Source: CAYQCN01 sp964415975 (GTDB taxonomy: Bacteria; Patescibacteriota; Saccharimonadia; QS-5-54-17). From it: a DNA stretch of 17,572 nucleotides. The translations under genes and the position numbers were made by a program. Below the pieces are notes generated by a model, which was not told the origin of the DNA, made no database searches, and saw only the letters and a list, made by a program, of their open reading frames with translations. Positions 1-6,964 of the stretch are shown here, piece after piece (position 1 is the first letter of the stretch; every line of letters begins with the position of its first letter). The DNA is taken from NCBI GenBank assembly GCA_964415975.1, contig CAYQCN010000016.1, positions 1 through 17,572 of the forward strand, in the 5' to 3' direction.

Positions 1-683
1 AGACTGACAGTACTGTAAATGATGAGTTCCCTAGTTGGTACGAGCCAAGCCCGGCACAAGAGGCTGAGTCGGCAATTATCGATACTGTATCTGGAAACTT
101 AGCTACTGATTGCACGCCCGAAAGAGCGCGCGAAGAGGTTACAAGCTATGGGATACAAGCTGAAATACCACGTGATGACCCCAGCTTCGCAAGATGGAAT
201 CGACCCGTCCAAAACCTAGCAAGAGAAAGAGGTGTTGGTAGCGGCGGCAGCATACCCACAGAAGAAAGTGATGTCCATAGCTGCGACGATAGCCCACCTA
301 CAGTCTCCTTTTCCGAGACCGAACCAGTTCAAGAAATCGGTGACATAGAAATCAAACTAAAGATTGAAAGAGGCACTCATCCAGTAGATGAAACAATTGT
401 TACCTATAACGGTGAGGACATCGAAACCTTCCAGGGTAGCGGCACGCATAGCTTCAACTTTTCTGCCTCACAAGTCGATAGCTACTCCTTCTCGGCCGAG
501 GTTGTCGATGATGTACTATATGACAATACCGATAGCGTCACAGTAGAAGTAGAAGAATCTTCTGAAGAGGAAGATAACGACAACGGACAAGGTAACAGCT
601 CTCACTGGATACCGCCTGGTCGTGACCAAAGCGGTAATAATAACCGCAACGCCCTACTAAGACATCTAAACACACACGTGTAA
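1..683 (+). CDS. C-terminal fragment of a probable penicillin-binding protein (bifunctional transglycosylase/transpeptidase type)
   Basis: The frame is open from the left edge (codons begin at base 3) to TAA at 681-683, giving 226 residues of a protein cut by the window. The first residues read DEFPSWYEPSP, which resembles the end of a class A PBP transpeptidase domain, and then VSGNLATDCTPE and a conserved-looking stretch ending VHSCDDSPPTV. From about residue 100 to 185 the sequence looks like an extracytoplasmic Ig-like beta domain with alternating hydrophobic residues. It is followed by an acidic run and an Asn/Gly-rich tail. No catalytic SxxK or KTG motif lies inside the window, so the enzyme call rests on the C-terminal signature alone. 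It would act in peptidoglycan synthesis outside the membrane. It converges with radA, 22 bp away. The reading frame is secure; the product name is an inference from recalled family resemblance. Confidence 0.6.
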   Translation, partial: TDSTVNDEFPSWYEPSPAQEAESAIIDTVSGNLATDCTPERAREEVTSYGIQAEIPRDDPSFARWNRPVQNLARERGVGSGGSIPTEESDVHSCDDSPPTVSFSETEPVQEIGDIEIKLKIERGTHPVDETIVTYNGEDIETFQGSGTHSFNFSASQVDSYSFSAEVVDDVLYDNTDSVTVEVEESSEEEDNDNGQGNSSHWIPPGRDQSGNNNRNALLRHLNTHV

Positions 684-705
684 CACGTTCACAACCTTAC
701 ATCAG

Positions 706-2031
706 CTAAAGAGCTTTTGCGATTGCTTCTTTGATATTAGCGACCGGTGACACAAAAGGATCATCGCAACTAGGGCCGACAGCAGCCTCAAACTTCATGC
801 GCTTCGCCTCTTTAATCCTTGCTTCCGCAAAAGATACGCTTCTGACCTCACCGCTCAGCCCAACTTCACCAAAAGTTAGATGCTTAGGGCGAAGTGCCTT
901 CCCTTTAGCAGAAGATGCAATTGCCATAATTACAGCTAGGTCGGCTGCAGGTTCGCCGAGTTTCATTCCGCCTACTACATTTACATATACATCCTTGTCA
1001 GCTAAGTTGACTCCGCCATGCTGACTTAGTACAGCTATCAGCACATTCAACCGATTAACATCAAATCCGACACTTGTGCGCTTGGGGTAGCCAAACGGGC
1101 TGGTATTCACCAGCGCTTGCACCTCCACCATCAAAGCTCTAGTTCCCTCAATGGCAGCAAAAACAACCGATCCGCTGCCAGACTGCCTCTCCTGCAAGAA
1201 ACGGGCCGATGGGTTATCCACAGCAATTAATCCTTTCTCTTGCATCTCAAATACTCCAACTTCATTAGTAGAGCCGAAGCGATTCTTCACACCTCTAAGC
1301 AGCTTAAATCCACCAAAGCGCTCTCCCTCTAGATGGAGCACAGTATCTACTAGGTGCTCGAGAACTTTCGGTCCGGCAATACTGCCGGTTTTAGTCACAT
1401 GCCCCACAATCAAAACCGCAGCTCCAGAGTTCTTCGCCACCTGCTGTAATATATGGCTCGAGCTTGTAATCTGACTAACAGTACCAGGGTTGGCGCCCAC
1501 TTGTTCTGTGCTAATAGTCTGGATCGAGTCAACAATTACAAAATCGTATCCGCCTGACTCCATGGTCACAGCTACGCTGTCTGCGTCTGTGCTACTGAGC
1601 AATTCTAGACCTTCAGGATTGAGCTTAAGGCGGGTGGCACGCAGCTTGACCTGCTGCAGCGACTCTTCGCCGCTCACATATAGAACCTTTTTCTTGGCAG
1701 CTATTTGAGAAGCCACCTGCAGCAACAATGTAGACTTACCTATACCAGGCTCACCCGCTACCAATGTCAAGCTGCCTGGAACTATACCTCCGCCTAACAC
1801 TTGGTTGACCTCATTGACTCCAGTATCGATTCTTTCACCTGTTTGAACTGTATCTATAGAATCTAGCGTCTGAGTCGGGGATGGCTTTGTGTGGGTTTTA
1901 GATGATTTTGAATGTAACCTTATCGTTTCTTCGTTAAGTGTACTCCAGCTACCGCATTCACCGCATCTGCCACTCCATTTTGCGGTAGATGCTCCACACT
2001 CACTACATACATATACAATCTTCTGAGCCAT
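706..2031 (-). CDS. radA: DNA repair protein RadA (Sms)
   Basis: RadA is a RecA-like ATPase that helps branch migration and processing of recombination intermediates in the cytoplasm. The 441 residues show the whole family plan: an N-terminal C4 zinc finger (Cys 9, 12, 23, 26), a RecA core with Walker A GEPGIGKST at 93-101, the RadA-specific KNRFG motif at 249-253, and a C-terminal Lon-protease-like domain from about 270. Length is close to the usual 450-460. The ATG at 2031 is followed at once by the zinc finger, so the start is secure. There is no Shine-Dalgarno before it. A TATACT box lies seven bases upstream and a second -10-like TATAAT lies at 2074-2079. It is the last of nine minus-strand genes and sits 53 bp downstream of the putative membrane protease gene. 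Confidence 0.96.
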   Translation of the reverse strand: MAQKIVYVCSECGASTAKWSGRCGECGSWSTLNEETIRLHSKSSKTHTKPSPTQTLDSIDTVQTGERIDTGVNEVNQVLGGGIVPGSLTLVAGEPGIGKSTLLLQVASQIAAKKKVLYVSGEESLQQVKLRATRLKLNPEGLELLSSTDADSVAVTMESGGYDFVIVDSIQTISTEQVGANPGTVSQITSSSHILQQVAKNSGAAVLIVGHVTKTGSIAGPKVLEHLVDTVLHLEGERFGGFKLLRGVKNRFGSTNEVGVFEMQEKGLIAVDNPSARFLQERQSGSGSVVFAAIEGTRALMVEVQALVNTSPFGYPKRTSVGFDVNRLNVLIAVLSQHGGVNLADKDVYVNVVGGMKLGEPAADLAVIMAIASSAKGKALRPKHLTFGEVGLSGEVRSVSFAEARIKEAKRMKFEAAVGPSCDDPFVSPVANIKEAIAKAL

Positions 2032-2038
2032 GCTTAAC

Positions 2039-2044
2039 AGTATA
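2039..2044 (-). promoter_or_regulatory. Possible -10 box of radA
   Basis: TATACT on the minus strand ends seven bases before the radA ATG, which would put the transcript start at or next to the start codon. No good -35 box or TG extension accompanies it. A rival TATAAT at 2074-2079 would give a leader of about 36 bases, but that leader also lacks a Shine-Dalgarno. Confidence 0.3.
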
Positions 2045-2084
2045 ACGTACTGATGCTTTTTGCACCTAAAACCATTATAAATTA

Positions 2085-3038
2085 CTACAAAGGCTCATAA
2101 GTACTATCGAGACTGTTTACGAGATCCGTCCTGAGTATGACTGTATCGTTAAGCTCCTCTACAGCCTTATTATGTACGGCAATAGCTGACTTGTATTCAT
2201 CCACCAGCTGATTATAGCTGCTTGAAAGCTGATTTTGCCTTGGCACCAACTCATTGAAACCTTCTATATCTTCTTCTTCCAGCAGCTCTTCTAGCTCTGA
2301 TTCAACTTCATCAAGTTCATCAATCTTAGATTCAATAGCCACTTCAAGACGTTCAATCTCTCTGCGAAAACCTTCAACCTCTTGCTGCAGACTTTCTATA
2401 TCCTCTTTTATCGACATGAATGTCTGCTCATAATTATCATACAGATCCACTAAGCTTTGTCTATCTTCAAAATACTTACCAAAGTATTCCTCCAGCTCAT
2501 CAGACAGATCACTGGATTGAGTAGGCAATATAGAGTGCAGCTCGTCCTCGCGCGCCTCTTGGCCGCCACGTTCTTCATAGCGCTCTATCAAGTCATTTAT
2601 GATCGGATCGTCTATACGCGCAAAATCTTCTTCTAGTAGGGAAACTATCTCAACTCGTCTTGACTCAGGAAGTCTATCATAGGCAGCGTGAAGCATCTCA
2701 TGGGCTGCAGTCACCTCCATTATTCCATCCAACTCTTGCCTATCTACTTGCAGAATAAAAATCTGTTTAGCCCGATAACAGCCAAGTATCAGTGCCTTTT
2801 CTTGGGTAGTGCAGTTTTGGTTAAACTCTTCTTTGTTATTAATCTGCGGGTCAGACATATAAAAGTAACTTTTACCCTTGTCTGACAAAAAGGCGTTTTG
2901 AGCTAGGAGTTCAATTTCAGCAGGAGGTTCATAGCTACGCAAAAACCACCAGTCACGAATCTGCTGAATGTTTTGAGCAGCCACTAGCAGAGCAACTGCC
3001 AGCACTGTTAATAGGCTCCAGCCAATTATCTTCTTCAT
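2085..3038 (-). CDS. Membrane-anchored putative zinc metallopeptidase with C-terminal coiled coil
   Basis: A 317-residue protein with one N-terminal membrane segment (about 4-21) that should face the rest outside. Residues 40-175 form a compact domain with two cysteines (76 and 87) that could form a disulfide, then the gluzincin-type motif HEMLH at 113-117. About 50 residues later comes ELHSILPTQ, whose Glu166 could be the third zinc ligand. From about 195 to 305 the sequence is Glu/Lys/Leu-rich and heptad-like, predicted coiled coil with a break near 255-265. I recognise no named family with certainty. The HExxH motif plus signal anchor supports a surface protease, but HExxH alone can arise by chance. 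It starts 17 bp after clpC, has no Shine-Dalgarno, and has an extended -10 (TG-C-TATAGT) six bases before ATG, so it may have its own leaderless transcript. A role in envelope quality control is conjecture. Confidence 0.8.
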   Translation of the reverse strand: MKKIIGWSLLTVLAVALLVAAQNIQQIRDWWFLRSYEPPAEIELLAQNAFLSDKGKSYFYMSDPQINNKEEFNQNCTTQEKALILGCYRAKQIFILQVDRQELDGIMEVTAAHEMLHAAYDRLPESRRVEIVSLLEEDFARIDDPIINDLIERYEERGGQEAREDELHSILPTQSSDLSDELEEYFGKYFEDRQSLVDLYDNYEQTFMSIKEDIESLQQEVEGFRREIERLEVAIESKIDELDEVESELEELLEEEDIEGFNELVPRQNQLSSSYNQLVDEYKSAIAVHNKAVEELNDTVILRTDLVNSLDSTYEPL

Positions 3039-3044
3039 ATTTTA

Positions 3045-3053
3045 ACTATAGCA
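3045..3053 (-). promoter_or_regulatory. Extended -10 promoter for the membrane protease gene
   Basis: TG-C-TATAGT on the minus strand ends six bases before the ATG at 3038, overlapping the gap just after the clpC stop. Any -35 would fall inside the clpC 3' end and no strong match is seen. It predicts a leaderless message. Confidence 0.45.
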
Positions 3054-3055
3054 AA

Positions 3056-5542
3056 CTATGCGCGTCTTGCAGGTTGTTCTAATGCATGAGAAAAGTGCAA
3101 CTCACCCCTTCGTGCCGTTACACGCACCACGTCACCTTTGCTAAATTCTCCACTTAATATCTTTGTAGCTAACTTGTCTTCCACTAGCTCCTCTATAGCT
3201 CGCCTTAGCGGGCGGGCTCCAAGGCTAGGCTCATAACCATTTTCAACCAAGTGATTGCGCGCGCTCTTAGTCAGGCTAATCCCGATACCTTGCTCCCCTA
3301 GTCTGTCTTTAAGTTCGGCAATACGCAATGTGAGTATACGGTCTACTTCTTCTCGAGTTAGAGCCTTAAACACTATCGTCCTGTCAATCCTATTTAGCAG
3401 TTCCGGGCGCATATAGTTGTGTAAATCTTCTTTAACTTTGGCTGATATCTCGTCATGAAAACGGTCCACATCATCTTCTCTGCTTTTAGGCCTAAAGCCA
3501 AGTACGGCTTCTTTCTGCAGTAGCTCTGCTCCAATATTGGAAGTCATAATCACTGCTGTGTTGGTGAAATCGACTCGTCTGCCCTGGGCATCAGATACGT
3601 AGCCATCTTCTAGTAGCTGCAACAACATATTAAACACATCCGGATGCGCTTTCTCTATTTCATCAAACAGTATCAATGAGTATGGCTGTTTACGAATCTT
3701 TTCCGTCAATTGACCACCTTCATCATAACCTACGTACCCAGCAGGCGCCCCTAATAGCCTTGATACGTTGTGCCTCTCCATAAACTCACTCATATCTATC
3801 TTGATAAGCGAGTCTTCGGAATGAAATAGTTCACGGGCTAAGACCTTTGCAAGCTCTGTCTTACCAACTCCACTAGGCCCCAAAAACAAGAAAGAGCCTA
3901 TCGGTCGCTTACTATCAGCAATTCCTGATCGGTTTCGACGTATTGCACTAGAGACCGCTGCGATCGCCTCTTGCTGACCTACAACCGAGGCCTGCAATGT
4001 ATCTTCTAGGTTTATCAGCTGTTTAACCTCTGACTTAAGCAGACGCTTTATCGGAACCCCGGTAATAGTAGATATTACCTCAGAGAGGTCTTCATGTGTC
4101 ACCTCTAAGCTTTCACCGTCTTTAGCTTCAGCTGTTTCCTGTCTCTTAAGCTTAGTCTCAAGCAAGCTAATTTCGGTCTTGAGGCGAGCGGCGTGCTCGT
4201 AGTCTTCGTCTGAGGCAGCCTCATCAACCTCTTGGTGCAACTCTCTTATTTGTTTGCGTATCTCTCTCGACTCACTACCGGTAGAAGTACCTCGCAAAAC
4301 ACGAACTTGGGCTGCTGCCTCATCCAATAAATCGATTGCTTTATCGGGCAGAAATCGATCAGGTAAATACCTAGTAGATAGTTTTACAGCTTCGCTGATT
4401 ATCTCATCGCTTAAAGTGACCCGATGATAATCTTCGTAATTACTTCGCAAGCCATGTAGTATGTGAGTAGTTTCTTCTTGCGTGGACTCAGGCACCATTA
4501 TCGGCTGAAAGCGACGCTCCAATGCTGCGTCTTTTTCTATGTGCTTTCTATATTCATCGGTAGTAGTAGCGCCAATCACTTGTATCAAACCTCGAGCTAG
4601 TGACGGTTTGAGTATATTGCCGGCATCTATAGCGCCTTCTGCAGCCCCTGCGCCAACTATCAAATGCAACTCATCCACAAACATTATCACGTTGTCTACG
4701 CCTTGTAGTTCTTCAAGTATGCGCTTTAGCCTTTCCTCAAACTCGCCTCTGTACTTTGTCCCGGCTATAACACTCGATAAATCAAGTGTTATTAAACGCT
4801 TATCTAGTAAGTCTTGGGGTACATTCTCTGTCACAATTTTCTGCGCTAAACCTTCAGCTATTGCCGTTTTGCCAACCCCAGGATCGCCGATAAGAACTGG
4901 ATTGTTCTTAGTCCTGCGGTTAAGTATGGTAACCATTCGCTGAATTTCACTGTCTCTGCCAATTATCGGGTCTAAACTACCTTGCTGAGCCTGTTCAGTC
5001 AGGTCGTATCCAAAATAATCTAGCGTTGGGGTTTTGCTCTTTTTGCGCTTTGTCTTCTTGGCATGCTCTTCATAATGATATTGCTGGTTGCGCAAATAGT
5101 CTTGTAGCTCTGCTTTAACTTCTTCTAAGTTAATATCCATATCTTGCAACAACAAAGTTGCCCTAGTGTTTTTTTGGCTGAGTGTTGCAAACAAAATATG
5201 CTCGGTACCGCAGACTTTTTGACCAAAATCACGAGCTATCTTCCACGAAAGAGTAAGTGTCAATTTGGCAGTTTCGTTCAATCCACGAGATGTAATTGTC
5301 TGACTGGACATCGACTGCAAAGACTTGCTAGTCAAGCTTAGTGCCGTCTTAGCCTTATCGAAGGTGACACCAGCATTGTTAAGTACTTTGGCTGCTATAG
5401 ATCCTTCTTGCCGCAAGACACCAAGCAATATGTGTTCGGTGCCTATATAAGACGACCCAAGCGCACGCGCCAATTCATTAGCTTGCTGCAAGCTGTGTCT
5501 AGCGTTTTCTGTAAGATGGTCGTCAAATGCAAATTCTTCCAA
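3056..5542 (-). CDS. clpC: ATP-dependent Clp protease ATP-binding subunit ClpC
   Basis: ClpC is a Hsp100 unfoldase that feeds proteins to ClpP in the cytoplasm. The 828 residues contain two Clp_N repeats (about 5-145), AAA1 with Walker A GDPGVGKTA at 219-227 and Walker B at 286-293, a UVR/M-domain coiled coil at about 425-470 that marks ClpC rather than ClpA, AAA2 with Walker A GPSGVGKTE at 555-563 and Walker B LILFDEIEK at 623-631, and a C-terminal small domain. LGF at 681-683 sits where the ClpP-docking tripeptide is expected. The start is TTG at 5542: an in-frame TAG lies only two codons upstream, GAGGG lies about nine bases before it, and homologues begin right here. A promoter with a CIRCE operator lies just upstream, so HrcA heat-shock repression is likely. 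No clpP or mcsAB gene is in the window. Confidence 0.97.
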   Translation of the reverse strand: MEEFAFDDHLTENARHSLQQANELARALGSSYIGTEHILLGVLRQEGSIAAKVLNNAGVTFDKAKTALSLTSKSLQSMSSQTITSRGLNETAKLTLTLSWKIARDFGQKVCGTEHILFATLSQKNTRATLLLQDMDINLEEVKAELQDYLRNQQYHYEEHAKKTKRKKSKTPTLDYFGYDLTEQAQQGSLDPIIGRDSEIQRMVTILNRRTKNNPVLIGDPGVGKTAIAEGLAQKIVTENVPQDLLDKRLITLDLSSVIAGTKYRGEFEERLKRILEELQGVDNVIMFVDELHLIVGAGAAEGAIDAGNILKPSLARGLIQVIGATTTDEYRKHIEKDAALERRFQPIMVPESTQEETTHILHGLRSNYEDYHRVTLSDEIISEAVKLSTRYLPDRFLPDKAIDLLDEAAAQVRVLRGTSTGSESREIRKQIRELHQEVDEAASDEDYEHAARLKTEISLLETKLKRQETAEAKDGESLEVTHEDLSEVISTITGVPIKRLLKSEVKQLINLEDTLQASVVGQQEAIAAVSSAIRRNRSGIADSKRPIGSFLFLGPSGVGKTELAKVLARELFHSEDSLIKIDMSEFMERHNVSRLLGAPAGYVGYDEGGQLTEKIRKQPYSLILFDEIEKAHPDVFNMLLQLLEDGYVSDAQGRRVDFTNTAVIMTSNIGAELLQKEAVLGFRPKSREDDVDRFHDEISAKVKEDLHNYMRPELLNRIDRTIVFKALTREEVDRILTLRIAELKDRLGEQGIGISLTKSARNHLVENGYEPSLGARPLRRAIEELVEDKLATKILSGEFSKGDVVRVTARRGELHFSHALEQPARRA

Positions 5543-5589
5543 AGCCTAATTCCCTCATCTATTGTAACAGTTGCAGTCGCTGTTTAATA

Positions 5590-5624
5590 ATTATACTATA
5601 GCTGCATTAGCACTCTTGGGTCAA
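5590..5624 (-). promoter_or_regulatory. clpC promoter
   Basis: On the minus strand TTGACC (5619-5624) and TATAGT (5595-5600) are separated by 18 bp; an overlapping TATAAT lies at 5590-5595. The predicted transcript starts near 5588, about 45 bases before the TTG codon. The -35 box falls inside the CIRCE spacer. Confidence 0.7.
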
Positions 5625-5633
5625 GAGTGCTAA
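5607..5633. promoter_or_regulatory. CIRCE operator (HrcA binding site)
   Basis: The element is TTAGCACTC-N9-GAGTGCTAA, matching the CIRCE consensus in both arms and in spacer length. CIRCE is the known binding site of the heat-shock repressor HrcA, usually at groE and dnaK operons. Here it covers the clpC -35 box, so bound HrcA should block polymerase. The N9 spacer itself continues the palindrome. No T-tract follows on either strand, which argues against a terminator for nusA. Confidence 0.93.
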
Positions 5634-5655
5634 TGCTTTTTGGCCTGACCATTGG

Positions 5656-6873
5656 TTAAGATTGAGCGTCTTCCTTTTGATCATAATCAGTCTCTTCATC
5701 TGAGCCAGACTCCAGGGCTTCAAGCAATGATTCCTCCATTTTTGCCTTTGGTACATAGCTTTTATTAGGTTTTTCCTTTGCTTCTGGTTCTTGCTCCACT
5801 CCCAAATCACTGTCTACATTTTCACTTTCGGTTCGCACATCACCCGCTTCGCTCTCGATATCAATTTGCCAATCTGTAAGCTTGGATGCCAAGCGTACAT
5901 TCTGGCCGCTTCTGCCGATTGCGACAGAAAGCTCTCCTTCAGGCACTATTACCTTTGCACGAGCCTGCTCTTCATCGAGGTCAATACTCGTAATCTTGGT
6001 CGGGCTAAGTGCATTCTCAATAAGCTCCTTGGGGTCTTCGCTATAAGTGATGATGTCGATTTTTTCATCACCAACCTCATTCATTACCGCCTGTACACGT
6101 GTGCCATGTCCACCTACAAATGTTCCTACTGGGTCTACACCGGGCACGTTAGTCGCAACCGCCAACTTGGTACGCACTCCAGCTTCTCTTGCTATGAGCT
6201 TAATGTATACTGCATCATCTTCCATCTCTGGAACTTCGTTGGCAAACAGTAGAGCTATAAAATCAGGGTGAGCTCTAGACAATACTAGTTGCGGTCCCCG
6301 CGGAGTGCTCTCTACATCTCGTAAATAGACCTTAAGCCTTTGAGTTGCCCTGTATCGTTCATTTTGCATCTGCTCAGACTGGGGTAATATACCTTGAGCT
6401 TTGCCTACATCTACATACACAACTCTCGGCTCAACTCTTTGGATAGTACCATTCAGCAAGGTTCCGACCTTGTCATAGTATTCGGCAAATACTACATCTC
6501 GTTCGGCTTCTCTGATCTTTTGCAAGATAACCTGCTTTGCAGTCTGGGCAGCTACACGACCAAATTCATCATATTCAACTTCTTGCTCAATATCGTCACC
6601 GACCACTGCTTCTGGCTGGACTTTACGGGCTTCCTCAAGTGTCATTTGAGTGTGCTGATTCTCGACTTCGTCTACTACCTCCTTGGTGACAAATATACGG
6701 AAACTACCGTCTTTTTCGCGCAACACAGAACGCACTTGCTGTTCACGGTCTCCATAATCTTTACGATATGCAGCAGCAATGGCCTGTTCTAGGGCATCTT
6801 GTGCTATCTCGTAAGGTATACTCTTCTCATCGGCAATCTGTCTTAATGTCGAAATAAACTGCTTTGTATCCAT
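5656..6873 (-). CDS. nusA: Transcription termination/antitermination factor NusA
   Basis: NusA binds RNA polymerase and nascent RNA and modulates pausing, termination and antitermination. The 405 residues show the NusA N-terminal domain (1 to about 125), an S1 domain (about 136-200, with GTIQRVEPRVVYVDVG), KH1 (about 205-280, with VGTFVGGHGTRVQAV) and KH2 (about 285-340, with the GRSGQN loop at 320-325). The remaining 65 residues are an acidic, low-complexity tail rather than the acidic repeats of proteobacterial NusA. The ATG at 6873 has a strong AAAGGAG seven bases upstream. A near-consensus promoter sits directly upstream in the gap after the M13 peptidase gene. The usual partners rimP and infB are not adjacent, so the common nusA operon is broken here. 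Confidence 0.96.
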   Translation of the reverse strand: MDTKQFISTLRQIADEKSIPYEIAQDALEQAIAAAYRKDYGDREQQVRSVLREKDGSFRIFVTKEVVDEVENQHTQMTLEEARKVQPEAVVGDDIEQEVEYDEFGRVAAQTAKQVILQKIREAERDVVFAEYYDKVGTLLNGTIQRVEPRVVYVDVGKAQGILPQSEQMQNERYRATQRLKVYLRDVESTPRGPQLVLSRAHPDFIALLFANEVPEMEDDAVYIKLIAREAGVRTKLAVATNVPGVDPVGTFVGGHGTRVQAVMNEVGDEKIDIITYSEDPKELIENALSPTKITSIDLDEEQARAKVIVPEGELSVAIGRSGQNVRLASKLTDWQIDIESEAGDVRTESENVDSDLGVEQEPEAKEKPNKSYVPKAKMEESLLEALESGSDEETDYDQKEDAQS

Positions 6874-6931
6874 TTATATGCTCCTTTAATGTAAGAAAGC
6901 CGACCGCATTTGGCCGACTGTTTCTTATTAC

Positions 6932-6960
6932 ATCATAGTCTAAAGGCACTCTAGTGTCAA
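6932..6960 (-). promoter_or_regulatory. nusA promoter and leader hairpin
   Basis: TTGACA (6955-6960) and TATGAT (6932-6937) on the minus strand are 17 bp apart, giving a start near 6925. The leader of about 50 bases opens with an inverted repeat (AAGAAA pairing with TTTCTT, inner GGCC with GGTC) and contains GTCGGC twice. It ends with the strong Shine-Dalgarno. A 5'-terminal hairpin could stabilise the message or serve autoregulation; that is inference. Confidence 0.7.
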
Positions 6961-6964
6961 AATG

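Noticed and set aside
676..688. Palindrome ACGTGT-A-ACACGT at the end of the PBP fragment
   Set aside because: Only a five-pair hairpin with the stop codon in its loop and no T-tract on either side; not convincing as a terminator.
5607..5633. Inverted repeat after nusA read as an intrinsic terminator
   Set aside because: It matches CIRCE exactly and no U-tract follows on the minus strand.
5791..6792. Plus-strand open frames of 130-150 codons opposite nusA
   Set aside because: They are antisense to a clear nusA, lack ribosome sites and have no recognisable protein character.
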